The notes below the pieces were generated by a model that did not search any database, had not been told where the DNA came from, and saw only the letters and a program-made list of their open reading frames with translations. Both the position numbers and the translations under genes were made by a program. From AV2 sp035637175 (GTDB lineage: Bacteria; Verrucomicrobiota; Verrucomicrobiia; Limisphaerales; AV2), in contig DASPXS010000262.1 of the NCBI GenBank assembly GCA_035637175.1, positions 1-21,545 of the forward strand: a stretch of 21,545 bases of DNA, written 5' to 3'. Each line of letters starts with the position of its first letter. Within the stretch, counting starts at the first letter, position 1. Below, one piece after another: positions 1-7,865 of this stretch.

Positions 1-480
1 GTGTTGTTTGAGCGGCGTGTTGCCCGGCTCGATGACGAGGTAATCTTCGTAGTAAATGACGCGCTCGAGATTGCGCGCGGTCATGTCGAGCATCAGCCCG
101 ATGCGCGAGGGCATGCACTTGAAAAACCAGATATGCGAGACTGGCACGGCCAGTTCGATGTGGCCCATGCGTTCGCGACGCACGCGCGAGAGCGTCACTT
201 CCACCCCGCAGCGGTCGCAGACGACGCCCCGATGCTTGATCCGCTTGTATTTGCCGCAGGAGCATTCCCAGTCTTTGACCGGGCCGAAAATGCGTTCGCA
301 GAACAGGCCGCCTTTTTCCGGCTTGAACGTGCGGTAGTTGATGGTCTCCGGGTTCTTGACCTCCCCTTTGGACCAGGAGCGGATGGCTTCGGGCGAAGCG
401 ACGCAGATGCCGACGTAATCCACCAGGTTGACGGTCTCCAGTCCCAGCAACTCGCGCGCGGATTCTTTGGTGCTAATCAT
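1..480 (-). CDS. rpoC: DNA-directed RNA polymerase subunit beta' (N-terminal 160 codons, runs off window)
   Basis: Largest catalytic subunit of RNA polymerase, which forms the DNA clamp and active centre with RpoB. Only the first 160 residues are in the window; the frame is still open at position 1, so the rest lies outside. The N-terminus reads MISTKESARELLGLE and leads into NYRTFKPEKGGLFCERIFGP, the conserved start of bacterial beta'. The N-terminal zinc ribbon is intact, with Cys73 and Cys75 (ECSCGKYK) and Cys88 and Cys91 (VCDRCGVEV). It is followed by the SRVRRERMGHIELAVPVSHIWFFK segment of the clamp. The ATG at 480 lies 40 nt after the rpoB stop codon, which is normal operon spacing. I see no Shine-Dalgarno sequence before it (the upstream bases are CTACAAAGACT), so it may depend on translation arriving from rpoB. 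Identity is certain. Confidence 0.97.
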   Translation of the reverse strand, partial: MISTKESARELLGLETVNLVDYVGICVASPEAIRSWSKGEVKNPETINYRTFKPEKGGLFCERIFGPVKDWECSCGKYKRIKHRGVVCDRCGVEVTLSRVRRERMGHIELAVPVSHIWFFKCMPSRIGLMLDMTARNLERVIYYEDYLVIEPGNTPLKQH

Positions 481-520
481 AGTCTTTGTAGATTTGGCGA
501 CGGTTACGCTTTCAGAGTTT

Positions 521-3500
521 TCAGCCGAGGGCAGCCAGCGCAGACGAGGGTTGTTGCGCCTGTTGTTCGATCGGATTGGAGTAACCGACTTTGACGTCCA
601 ATCCGAGCGATTGCATTTCCTTGACCAGCACGTTGAAGGATTCGGGGACACCGGCCTCCAGCGCGTTGTCTCCCTTGACAATGCTTTCGTAAATGCGCGT
701 GCGACCCTGCACGTCGTCCGATTTGACGGTCAGCAATTCCTGCAAGGTGTAGGCGGCACCGTAGGCTTCCATGGCCCAGACTTCCATCTCGCCGAAGCGC
801 TGGCCGCCGTATTGCGCCTTGCCGCCCAGCGGCTGCTGCGTCACCAGCGAATAGGGCCCGACGGCGCGGGCGTGAATCTTGTCCGCCACCAGGTGGCCGA
901 GTTTCATCATGTAGATGTAGCCGACCACGATTTCCTGGTCGAACGGCTCGCCGGTGCGGCCGTCATACAAGTGCGTCTTGCCGTTGTCCGGCAGTTTCGC
1001 TTCCTTGAGATAATTGCGGATTTCTTTTTCTTTGATGCCGTCGAAGACCGGTGTGGCGAAACGCAGGCCGAGCAGTCGGGCCGCCCAACCCAGGTGCGTC
1101 TCCAGCACCTGGCCCACGTTCATGCGCGAGGGCACACCCAGCGGGTTCAATACAATGTCCACCGGCGTTCCGTCCGCCAGGTACGGCATGTCTTCCTCCG
1201 CCACGATCTTTGCCACGACGCCTTTATTGCCATGGCGACCGGCCATCTTGTCGCCGACCGAGAGCTTGCGTTTTGAAGCAATGTAAACCTTCACCGACTT
1301 GATAATGCCGGTGTCCACTTCGTCGCCCGCCTCGACCCGCTCCATCTCCTCGTCGTGCTGCATTTGCAGATCGTCGAACTTCTTTTTGAAGCTGCCGATG
1401 ATCTCGTTGATCTTGTTGCGGATGGGCGAGGGGTCGATTTCGATGCGGTCATAGACCTGGGCCAGCTTGCGCAACAGCGTCTTGGTGATCTTGCGGTTCG
1501 CCGGGATGATGATTTCGCCGGTCTCGGAGTTCACCACGTCGAGCGGGATTTTTTCGCCGAGCAGAATGTTGCTCAACGCCTCGGTCAACTGCTCGCGCAA
1601 TTCCTCGGTCTTGCTCTTGTACTCCTCCTCGACCTGTTTGGCGTGTTTTTTGGCTTCGCCCGGCGAGACCTTCGCGCTGTTCTTTTCCGACTCTTTTTTG
1701 GCCGAGACCTTGACGTCCATCACGATGCCGTAGGTGCCCGAGGGGACCTTCAGCGACGTGTCCTTCACGTCGGCGGCCTTTTCGCCGAAGATGGCGCGCA
1801 GCAGGCGCTCTTCGGGCGCCAGTTCCGTCTCGCTCTTGGGCGTAATCTTGCCGACCAGGATGTCACCCGGTTTGACTTCCGCGCCGATGCGAATGACACC
1901 ATCCAGGCCGAGGTTCTTCAACGCCTCTTCGCCCAGGTTCGGAATATCACGTGTGATTTCCTCGGGCCCGAGCTTGGTATCGCGCGCGCTGACTTCGAAC
2001 TCATCAATGTGGATGGAAGTAAAGACGTCGTCTTTGACGATCCGCTCGCTGATGAGGATGGCGTCCTCGAAGTTGTACCCGTTCCACGGCATGAACGCGC
2101 ACAGGACGTTGCGTCCCAGCGCCAGTTCGCCGCCCGCCGTACAGGGACCGTCGGCGATGACCTGGCCTTTCTTCACCGTGTCACCGCGTTCGGTAAGGAT
2201 CTTCTGATTGATGCAGGTCGCCGCGTTCGAGCGCATGAACTTGCGGATGTGATAGACATAGGTCCCCTCCTGGGGATCCTGCCGGATCTTCTTTTTGCCT
2301 TCGGGCACTTTGCCGTCCCGGGTGACGATGATTTGATTGCCGGTCACCGAGGCGACCTTCCCGCCTTCCGCGGCCACGATCACGGCGCGCGAATCCCGGG
2401 CCACCCGATCCTCCAGGCCGGTGGCCACCAGCGGCGCTTCGGTGACGATCAACGGCACCGCCTGGCGCTGCATGTTGGAACCCATCAACGCGCGGTTGGC
2501 ATCGTCGTGCTCGAGGAACGGGATCAACCCGGCGGCCACCGAAACGAGCTGTTTCGGCGACACATCCATGTAATCCACCCGCGCCGGCTCGACGTCGATG
2601 AAGTCGCCTTTGCAACGGCAGGTCACGCGGTCGGTGGTGAAGTTGCCCCGGTCATCAATGGGCGCGTTGGCCTGGGCGACGATAAACGCTTCTTCGCGGT
2701 CGGCGGTCAGGTAATCGATGTGGCCGGTGACACGCCCCTTCTCGACCTTCCGGTAAGGGGTTTCGATGAAGCCGAAATCGTTGACGCGCGCGAAGGTGGC
2801 CAGCGAGGCGATCAGACCGATGTTGGGGCCTTCGGGCGTTTCCACGGGGCAGATGCGTCCGTAGTGCGAGGGATGCACGTCGCGGACCTCGAAACCGGCG
2901 CGATCCCGCGAAAGACCCCCGGGTCCCAAGGCGGAGAGACGCCGTTTGTGCGTCAACTCGGCCAGCGGGTTGATCTGGTCCATGAACTGCGAGAGCTGGC
3001 TGCGACCGAAGAAATCGCGGACGACGGCCGAGAGCGCCTTCGGATTGATCAGCTTCTGGGGCGTCATCGCCTCCACGCCCTGGTCGAAGAGCGTCATGCG
3101 CTCCTTGACCAGACGTTCCGTGCGGGCCAGACCGACGCGACACTGGTTGGCCAGCAACTCACCCACCGTGCGCACCCGCCGGCTGCCCAGATGGTCGATG
3201 TCGTCCAGACTCCCCTCCCCTTTCTTGAGGCGAAGCAGGTATTTCGTCGCGCCCACCAGGTCTTCCTTGGTCAAAATGCGCGAATCCCCGTCCTTCAGGC
3301 CCAACTTCTGGTTGATCTTGTAACGGCCGACGCGGCCCAGATCATAGCGTTTCGGATCGAAGAACAGGCGTTTGATCAACGCGCGGGCGTTGGATGCGGT
3401 CGGCGGATCGCCGGGCCGCAAGCGGCGATAAATATCTTTTAACGCCTCTTCCTCGTTCTTCGTGGGGTCTTTCTTCAGGCATTTGATGATGATGCCGTCG

Positions 3501-4345
3501 TCCACCGTGGTGTCCACGACGCGAATCTTCGTCACGCCCAGCTCGGCAATCTGTTTGACCACCGCTTTCGATAGCGGCTCAAACGCGCGGGCCACCACGA
3601 TGCTCTTGTCCTGGTCCACGGCGTCTTCGATGAGAACTTTGTTCTGGATGTCGTCGAGATTTTCCGCCGCTTTGACGCTCAACTCCTCGATGTCGTAAAA
3701 GAGCTTGAGCACGTCCGCATCGGAGCTGTAACCGAGGGCGCGGAAGAAAGTCGTCGTCAAAAATTTGCGGCGCCGCTTCTTGCGGTCGAGGTAAACGTAG
3801 AGCAAATCGCTCGTGTCGAATTGCGCCTCGTACCACGAGCCGCGGTCCGGGATGATGCGAAACGAATGGAGCGTCTTGCCGTTCGGGTGTTGCGTCGCCT
3901 CGAAGGCGATGCCCGGCGAACGATGCAACTGGCTGACGATGACGCGCTCGGCGCCATTGATGACGAAGGTGCCTTGGGGCGTCATCAGGGGCAGTTCGCC
4001 CATGAACACCGTCTCCTCCTTCGTTCCCTTCTCGTCCTTCAGATGAAAGGTCACATGGAGCGGCGCGCCGAAGGTGATCCCCTCCCGGAGGCATTCCAGC
4101 CAATCTTGTTTCGGCTCGCCGATTTCGTAGCTGTGATAGTCCAGTTCAATTTTTCCGTCATAGCTGGCGATCGGGAAAACTTCTTTGAAGACGGCCTGCA
4201 GGCCCAGAAGTTTTCGCCGCGTGGCCGGGACCCCGGCTTGCAGGAACTCGACGTAGGAATTGATCTGGATTTCGATCAAGTTCGGCGGAGCGATGACTTC
4301 TTTGATCTTACCGAAGTTGATTCGTTCTGCTACTCGCGATGGCAT
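521..4345 (-). CDS. rpoB: DNA-directed RNA polymerase subunit beta
   Basis: Second largest RNA polymerase subunit, forming the catalytic cleft with beta'. I place the start at ATG 4345, giving 1274 aa. AGAGG lies 5 nt upstream and the protein then begins MPSRVAERINFGKIKEVI. An in-frame GTG at 4372 would add nine residues but has no ribosome-binding site. In my numbering the rifampicin pocket lies near residues 445-475 (FFGRSQLSQFMDQ then NPLAELTHKRRLSALGP). The residues equivalent to E. coli D516, H526 and S531 are all wild type, so the enzyme is predicted to be rifampicin-sensitive. Position 508 is Arg and 518 is Ile. The ETPEGPNIGLI and GDKMAGRHGNKGVV active-site motifs are present. A charged, probably coiled-coil insertion (EEEYKSKTEELREQL) lies in the C-terminal third. 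It sits between rplL and rpoC in the usual order. Confidence 0.97.
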   Translation of the reverse strand: MPSRVAERINFGKIKEVIAPPNLIEIQINSYVEFLQAGVPATRRKLLGLQAVFKEVFPIASYDGKIELDYHSYEIGEPKQDWLECLREGITFGAPLHVTFHLKDEKGTKEETVFMGELPLMTPQGTFVINGAERVIVSQLHRSPGIAFEATQHPNGKTLHSFRIIPDRGSWYEAQFDTSDLLYVYLDRKKRRRKFLTTTFFRALGYSSDADVLKLFYDIEELSVKAAENLDDIQNKVLIEDAVDQDKSIVVARAFEPLSKAVVKQIAELGVTKIRVVDTTVDDGIIIKCLKKDPTKNEEEALKDIYRRLRPGDPPTASNARALIKRLFFDPKRYDLGRVGRYKINQKLGLKDGDSRILTKEDLVGATKYLLRLKKGEGSLDDIDHLGSRRVRTVGELLANQCRVGLARTERLVKERMTLFDQGVEAMTPQKLINPKALSAVVRDFFGRSQLSQFMDQINPLAELTHKRRLSALGPGGLSRDRAGFEVRDVHPSHYGRICPVETPEGPNIGLIASLATFARVNDFGFIETPYRKVEKGRVTGHIDYLTADREEAFIVAQANAPIDDRGNFTTDRVTCRCKGDFIDVEPARVDYMDVSPKQLVSVAAGLIPFLEHDDANRALMGSNMQRQAVPLIVTEAPLVATGLEDRVARDSRAVIVAAEGGKVASVTGNQIIVTRDGKVPEGKKKIRQDPQEGTYVYHIRKFMRSNAATCINQKILTERGDTVKKGQVIADGPCTAGGELALGRNVLCAFMPWNGYNFEDAILISERIVKDDVFTSIHIDEFEVSARDTKLGPEEITRDIPNLGEEALKNLGLDGVIRIGAEVKPGDILVGKITPKSETELAPEERLLRAIFGEKAADVKDTSLKVPSGTYGIVMDVKVSAKKESEKNSAKVSPGEAKKHAKQVEEEYKSKTEELREQLTEALSNILLGEKIPLDVVNSETGEIIIPANRKITKTLLRKLAQVYDRIEIDPSPIRNKINEIIGSFKKKFDDLQMQHDEEMERVEAGDEVDTGIIKSVKVYIASKRKLSVGDKMAGRHGNKGVVAKIVAEEDMPYLADGTPVDIVLNPLGVPSRMNVGQVLETHLGWAARLLGLRFATPVFDGIKEKEIRNYLKEAKLPDNGKTHLYDGRTGEPFDQEIVVGYIYMMKLGHLVADKIHARAVGPYSLVTQQPLGGKAQYGGQRFGEMEVWAMEAYGAAYTLQELLTVKSDDVQGRTRIYESIVKGDNALEAGVPESFNVLVKEMQSLGLDVKVGYSNPIEQQAQQPSSALAALG

Positions 4346-4518
4346 TTTGACCTCTGGTTGATTGGCCGGCACCAGGCCGGACCGTTATTTTTGCTCTGAT
4401 TACGACACCAACGCTGTCCCCGGGTGGCTCCCGGGAACCGCCGGCAAAGTTCTCTCACTTCCGTTTTCCCCGTTCCGTTCGAATTCTGTTTCAATGCGCT
4501 CTTTTCGGCGGGCGAAGC

Positions 4519-4544
4519 GGGGCCGGCGGGAAGTCCGCCGCCCC
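4519..4544 (-). promoter_or_regulatory. GC-rich hairpin in the rplL-rpoB spacer
   Basis: In the transcribed (minus) direction, GGGGC-GGCGG pairs with CCGCC-G-GCCCC around a 5-nt ACTTC loop, giving a 10-bp stem with one bulged base. It starts 13 nt after the rplL stop codon and no U-run follows, so it is not a canonical terminator. In E. coli the same spacer holds a partial attenuator and an RNase III site that set the r-protein to RNA polymerase ratio. A similar role here is inference from position. The rest of the 212-nt spacer (4346-4557) holds only a weaker GGTTC-CCGG-GAGCC hairpin and the rpoB ribosome-binding site. Confidence 0.45.
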
Positions 4545-4557
4545 GTCATCCAATAAG

Positions 4558-4950
4558 TTACTTGACTTCGACTTTGGCGCCAGCTTCCTCGAGCTTCTTC
4601 TTGGCCGCGTCGGAGTCGGCCTTGTTGGCGCCTTCCAGCACCGGTTTGGGCGCCCCTTCCACCAGCGCCTTGGCTTCGGCCAGACCCAGACCCGCTTTCA
4701 CTTCACGGACCGCTTTGATCACGGAGATTTTCTTGTCGGCCGGCACCGAAGCAAGGATCACGTCAAAGGCCGTCTTTACTTCCGCCGCCGGGGCCGCCGC
4801 CGCGCCGCCCGCGGCCGGAGCGCCAGCGCCCGCCATGGGCATAGCGATCGCGGTGACACCCAACTTTTCCTGCAGGGCTTTCTTGAGTTCAGCGGCCTGC
4901 AGCACCGTCAGGCCGCTGATTTGTTCCACTAATGCTTGTATATCCGCCAT
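4558..4950 (-). CDS. rplL: 50S ribosomal protein L7/L12
   Basis: Acidic stalk protein, 130 aa, present in multiple copies on the ribosome and recruiting translational GTPases such as EF-Tu and EF-G. The N-terminal dimerisation/L10-binding helices (MADIQALVEQISGL) are followed by an Ala/Gly/Pro-rich hinge at about residues 38-57. The globular domain has the KTAFDVIL, KISVIKAVREV and GLGLAEAKALVEGAPKPV motifs and ends EAGAKVEVK. The ATG at 4950 has a clear AAGGA upstream (AAAGGAAAC then ATG), one of the better ribosome-binding sites in the operon and consistent with the high synthesis rate L12 needs. It is separated from rplJ by 137 nt containing two hairpins. Confidence 0.97.
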   Translation of the reverse strand: MADIQALVEQISGLTVLQAAELKKALQEKLGVTAIAMPMAGAGAPAAGGAAAAPAAEVKTAFDVILASVPADKKISVIKAVREVKAGLGLAEAKALVEGAPKPVLEGANKADSDAAKKKLEEAGAKVEVK

Positions 4951-4971
4951 GTTTCCTTTCAGTCCCGTCGT

Positions 4972-4989
4972 CTCCAGCGGCCGCCGGAG
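4972..4989 (-). promoter_or_regulatory. Hairpin in the rplL leader
   Basis: On the transcribed strand CTCCGGC pairs with GCTGGAG (one G-U pair) around a GGCC loop, ending 21 nt before the rplL ATG. It is one of two stem-loops in the 137-nt rplJ-rplL spacer. A role in tuning L12 synthesis is possible but not shown. Confidence 0.3.
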
Positions 4990-5052
4990 AATTATGCCGA
5001 GTGCCTCCCGGCCGACGATTTACTCTGTTTGCGTTTTGTTTTGTCCCGCCGT

Positions 5053-5074
5053 CGCCGGCATTCGAGCGCCGGCG
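5053..5074 (-). promoter_or_regulatory. Hairpin just after rplJ
   Basis: CGCCGGC and GCCGGCG form a perfect 7-bp stem with the 8-nt loop GCTCGAAT, starting 13 nt downstream of the rplJ stop codon. There is no U-tract, so processing, mRNA stability or translational decoupling of rplL is more likely than termination. That function is inferred from position only. Confidence 0.35.
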
Positions 5075-5087
5075 AAAGTGTCGAGTC

Positions 5088-5618
5088 TCATTCCAGGTTT
5101 TTGGGGCCGCCTTGTTGGTCGATCCACGCCTGCAACGTATAAACCAGCTCGCGAGCCGGTGCTTCCATGACGCTCAGGAGTGAAGCGATCGGAGCTTCCA
5201 TCAGTCCGACAATTTCAGCGCGCAGTTGTTCGATCGACGGCAGGTCGGCCAGCGTCATCAATTCGGCCGTCTCCAGCCGTTGATTGTTCAGATAACCGAA
5301 CTTCAGCTTCGGTTTCTCGAATTCGGATTGAAACGTCTTCAGCGCCTTGGCCGCGACCGAAATGTCACGTTGACCGGTCACCACTGCGAGCTGGCCCGCC
5401 AAGGTGCCGGACAGGTCCGCCACGCCCGCTTCCTTCGCCGCGATGCGAAAGATGGAATTCTTGACCACATGAACCTCCGAGCCGGACCGGTTCAAACGCT
5501 TCCGCAGCTCGGTAAACTGCCCGACGGTCAGTCCCTTGTAATCGACCACCAGGAAGAACGGCGAGGCGTTCAACCGGGTGACGTATTCTTTGGTGATGAA
5601 TTGTTTTTCCGCGCGCAT
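5088..5618 (-). CDS. rplJ: 50S ribosomal protein L10
   Basis: 176-aa base of the ribosomal stalk. It binds 23S rRNA together with L11 and carries the L12 dimers on its C-terminal helix. The N-terminal domain begins MRAEKQFITKEYVTRL and contains the typical FFLVVDYKGLTVGQFTELRKRL and EVHVVKNSIFRIA strands. The C-terminal helix (SIASLLSVMEAPARELVYTLQ type) matches the L12-binding region. The ATG lies 18 nt after the rplA stop codon. The bases before it (GCATTGCCTT) contain no Shine-Dalgarno match, suggesting coupling to rplA. L10 autogenously controls rplJL in many bacteria; no such leader site can be recognised here. Confidence 0.95.
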   Translation of the reverse strand: MRAEKQFITKEYVTRLNASPFFLVVDYKGLTVGQFTELRKRLNRSGSEVHVVKNSIFRIAAKEAGVADLSGTLAGQLAVVTGQRDISVAAKALKTFQSEFEKPKLKFGYLNNQRLETAELMTLADLPSIEQLRAEIVGLMEAPIASLLSVMEAPARELVYTLQAWIDQQGGPKNLE

Positions 5619-5636
5619 AAGGCAATGCAGTCAAGG

Positions 5637-6335
5637 TTAAGCCGCCGCAAGGAATTCGCGCACGTCCAAACGAACCGGCGGACTCATCGTGGCCGACAAC
5701 GTGCAACTCCGCAAATAGGCGCCCTTGGCGCTGTGCGGCCTCGCCTTGATGACCGCATCAATCACCGCGCGGGCGTTTTCGGCGATCTGCTCCGCGGTGA
5801 ACGAAGCCTTTCCGATGGGCACGTGCACGTTGCCGGCCTTGTCGATCTTGAACTCGACGCGCCCGGCTTTCACTTCCTTGACCGCTTTGGCGGTGTCCTC
5901 TGTGACCGTGCCGGTCTTCGGATTCGGCATGAGGCCGCGCGGCCCGAGCACCTTGCCGAGCTTGCGGACCTCGCCCATAGCTTCGGGTGTCGCGACGGCA
6001 ATGTCAAAATCCGCCCACCCTTCGTTGCACTTTTTGATCAGGTCCTCGTAGCCAACGTATTCGGCGCCGGCCGCTTTTGCGGCGTCGGCCGCCGCGCCCG
6101 GCTTGGCAAACACCAGCACCTTCACGGTCTTGCCGCTGCCATGAGGAAGCGGCACCGTCCCGCGGACCATCTGGTCGGATTGTTTCGGGTCCACACCCAG
6201 CCGAAAGGCCAGCTCCACCGTTTCATTGAACCTGGCTTTGGGAAACCGGGCCAACACGTCGACGGCGGACTTGAGCGAATACGATTTCTTCGCCTCCACC
6301 GACGCGAGTCCCTTTTTGTAACGTTTACTCGGCAT
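5637..6335 (-). CDS. rplA: 50S ribosomal protein L1
   Basis: 232-aa protein of the L1 stalk, which helps release deacylated tRNA from the E site and represses its own operon in several bacteria. The N-terminus MPSKRYKKGLASVEAKKSY and the RFNETVELAFRLGVDPKQSDQMVRG motif are diagnostic. So are the central RGLMPNPKTGTVT motif and the C-terminal SAKGAYLRSCTLSATMSPPVRLD region. Length and termini match the family. The ATG at 6335 is preceded only by an A-rich AAAAAGA stretch, a weak ribosome-binding site. The 51-nt gap to rplK fits an rplK-rplA pair. Confidence 0.96.
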   Translation of the reverse strand: MPSKRYKKGLASVEAKKSYSLKSAVDVLARFPKARFNETVELAFRLGVDPKQSDQMVRGTVPLPHGSGKTVKVLVFAKPGAAADAAKAAGAEYVGYEDLIKKCNEGWADFDIAVATPEAMGEVRKLGKVLGPRGLMPNPKTGTVTEDTAKAVKEVKAGRVEFKIDKAGNVHVPIGKASFTAEQIAENARAVIDAVIKARPHSAKGAYLRSCTLSATMSPPVRLDVREFLAAA

Positions 6336-6386
6336 TCTTTTTGGTTGCGGTGCCAGCGAGCCATTGGGCTCTCCCGCGGTTGAAGG

Positions 6387-6812
6387 TTATCCGATGACGT
6401 CGATGCCCATGCTGCGGGCGGTTCCGGCAACGATGCGGAAACCGGTTTCCTCAGTCGTCGCGTTCAAATCTTTCATTTTCAATTTTACGATGTCCAACAC
6501 CTGTTTCCGCGTGACCTTGCCGACTTTTTCCTTGTTTGGCATCTTGGAACCCGAGGCGATCCCGGCCGCTTTTTTCAACAGCACGGAGGCCGGCGGTGAT
6601 TTGGTGATAAACGTGAACGACTTGTCCTGGTAAACTGTGATGACCACCGGTATCACCATGCCGGCCTGGTCTTTCGTCGCCGCGTTGAATTCCTTGCAGA
6701 ATGCCATGATGTTGACCCCCTGCTGGCCGAGCGCCGGACCAACGGGCGGGGCGGGATTCGCCTGACCCGCGGGAATCTGCAACTTGATCTGCCCAACGAC
6801 TTTCTTTGCCAT
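6387..6812 (-). CDS. rplK: 50S ribosomal protein L11
   Basis: 141-aa protein that, with 23S rRNA, forms the GTPase-associated centre and the thiopeptide-binding site. The N-terminal domain reads MAKKVVGQIKLQIPAGQANPAPPVGPALGQQGVNIMAFCKEFN, with the proline-rich loop conserved. The C-terminal rRNA-binding domain contains GSKMPNKEKVGKVTRKQVLDIVKLKMKDLN and ends GTARSMGIDVIG. Length equals the family norm. The ATG at 6812 has no Shine-Dalgarno sequence; the 20 nt before it are A/C-rich (AACGAACACAACAC), and immediately before those lies an 8-bp tandem repeat. Confidence 0.97.
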   Translation of the reverse strand: MAKKVVGQIKLQIPAGQANPAPPVGPALGQQGVNIMAFCKEFNAATKDQAGMVIPVVITVYQDKSFTFITKSPPASVLLKKAAGIASGSKMPNKEKVGKVTRKQVLDIVKLKMKDLNATTEETGFRIVAGTARSMGIDVIG

Positions 6813-6831
6813 GTGTTGTGTTCGTTATTTG

Positions 6832-6879
6832 TTGAACGGTTAGCTTGTTGAGCCGTTGAACCGTTGAACCGTTGAACCG
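6832..6879 (-). repeat. 8-bp tandem repeat (TTGAACCG-type, six units) in the nusG-rplK spacer
   Basis: Read on the plus strand, six consecutive 8-nt units occur: TTGAACGG, TTAGCTTG, TTGAGCCG and then three perfect TTGAACCG copies. On the transcribed strand the unit reads CGGTTCAA. The array fills most of the 81-nt gap between the nusG stop codon and the rplK start, so it lies in the untranslated leader just before rplK. Units decay towards rplK, which suggests expansion by slippage at the nusG side. Confidence 0.85.
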
Positions 6880-6893
6880 ACCGTCCGTTCGCA

Positions 6894-7442
6894 TCACGCC
6901 TTCTCCACTTTCCAATACTCGAGCTCGACCGGTGTGTTGCGGCCAAACACGTTCACGGTCACTTTCAACTTGCCTTTGTCCGGGTCGATTTCTTCGATTA
7001 CCCCGCTGAAGTTGAGGAACGGTCCGTCGTTGATCTTCACGGTCTCGCCGACTTCAAAGCTCACTTTCGGTCTTTCGGTATCTTCCGACTCGGCGATCTG
7101 CGCTTTGATGACCTCGATTTCTTCCGGACTCACGGGCACCGGACGCTCGCCGCCGACGAAACCGATGATGCCCTGGGTGTCGCGAATGAAGTACCACGGC
7201 TTTTCCAGGACCCGCTGGTTTTCATCCACCAAAACCAGGTTGATATAGACGTAGCCCGGATGCAGCTTGCGCATGGTCACGGTCTTCTTTCCATTCCGGA
7301 CCTCGGCCACTTTCTCCATCGGCACGAGGACTTCCTTGATATATTCCGCCATCTCTTCGGTTTTGAGACGCTTTTCAATGCTGTCTTTGACCTTCTGTTC
7401 CTGGCCCGCCAGGGTATGGATGACAAACCATTGGCTCTGCAT
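6894..7442 (-). CDS. nusG: Transcription termination/antitermination factor NusG
   Basis: 182-aa elongation factor that binds RNA polymerase through its NGN domain and couples it to Rho or the ribosome through its KOW domain. The NGN domain (about residues 1-115) begins MQSQWFVIHTLAGQEQKVK and contains LHPGYVYINLVL and the FVGGERPVPVS loop. The KOW domain (about 127-180) has FEVGETVKINDGPFLNFSGVIEEIDPDKGKL and ends VELEYWKVEKA. AAGG lies 6 nt before the ATG. It follows secE with a 26-nt gap and precedes rplK, the standard order. Confidence 0.97.
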   Translation of the reverse strand: MQSQWFVIHTLAGQEQKVKDSIEKRLKTEEMAEYIKEVLVPMEKVAEVRNGKKTVTMRKLHPGYVYINLVLVDENQRVLEKPWYFIRDTQGIIGFVGGERPVPVSPEEIEVIKAQIAESEDTERPKVSFEVGETVKINDGPFLNFSGVIEEIDPDKGKLKVTVNVFGRNTPVELEYWKVEKA

Positions 7443-7468
7443 GCAACGCCTTATTCAGTAATAAATGA

Positions 7469-7732
7469 TCAACCGAGGATCCATCGTATCAGATAGGACA
7501 CCACAAAATCGACGCTGACGGTGAACCCGCCCAATAACGCCAGCGTGATCATGATCACCACGGTCGAGCCTTTCAGTTCGTTCACCGACGGCCAGGCACA
7601 CTTTTTCAATTCTTCACGGGTCTCGGCGACGTAGTTCGTGACGCGCAACAGGTAACCCTTGCGCCACAAAAACACGAAGGCGGCGCCGATGGCCCCGACC
7701 CATATACCCAGTTTGACGTACCAGTTTTCCAC
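7469..7732 (-). CDS. secE: Preprotein translocase subunit SecE
   Basis: 87-aa clamp subunit of the SecYEG channel in the inner membrane. The conserved amphipathic region NYVAETREELKKCAWPSVNELKGSTVVIM is followed by the essential transmembrane helix (about residues 58-84). A hydrophobic stretch near the N-terminus (LGIWVGAIGAAFVFLW) may form an extra membrane segment, making it somewhat longer than minimal SecE. The start codon is GTG at 7732, reading MENWYVKLG; AAGAG lies just upstream and no ATG occurs in this frame nearby. It lies 30 nt after tRNA-Ser and directly upstream of nusG. Confidence 0.93.
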   Translation of the reverse strand: MENWYVKLGIWVGAIGAAFVFLWRKGYLLRVTNYVAETREELKKCAWPSVNELKGSTVVIMITLALLGGFTVSVDFVVSYLIRWILG

Positions 7733-7762
7733 AGTTCTCTTTCTGTCTTCCGGTTTCCGCGC

Positions 7763-7852
7763 TGGCGGAGGGGGAGGGATTCGAACCCCCGATGGCGGTT
7801 AAGCCATAACGGTTTTCAAGACCGTCGCGATAGACCACTCTGCCACCCCTCC
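7763..7852 (-). tRNA. tRNA-Ser (anticodon TGA, reads UCA)
   Basis: The 90-nt sequence folds as a class II tRNA. The acceptor stem is GGAGGGG/CCCCTCC with discriminator G and an encoded CCA. The anticodon stem ACGGT/ACCGT holds the loop CTTGAAA (anticodon TGA). The long variable arm forms ATGGC/GCCAT and the T loop is TTCGAAT. The seven-pair acceptor stem and overall size fit tRNA-Ser and not selenocysteine tRNA. It lies only 13 nt downstream of tRNA-Trp and 30 nt upstream of secE, so it is probably processed from the operon transcript. Confidence 0.95.
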
Positions 7853-7865
7853 GGACATCAGTTTC

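Noticed and set aside
1355..3442. 695-codon open frame on the plus strand opposite rpoB
   Set aside because: It is the antisense of a conserved, GC-rich essential gene; the translation is rich in Asp, Val, Arg, His and Gln with no recognisable domain, as expected for a shadow frame.
6832..6879. CRISPR-like repeat
   Set aside because: The unit is 8 nt with no spacers and no cas gene is present.
6451..6946. Minus-strand frames with repetitive RFNGSTVQRLN-type peptide near nusG-rplK
   Set aside because: The peptide arises from the 8-bp tandem repeat read in frame; the frames overlap rplK and nusG and have no independent support.
7763..7852. Selenocysteine or opal-suppressor tRNA, because the anticodon is TGA
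   Set aside because: An anticodon written TGA reads the codon UCA; the 7-bp acceptor stem, arm sizes and 90-nt length are those of an ordinary tRNA-Ser.
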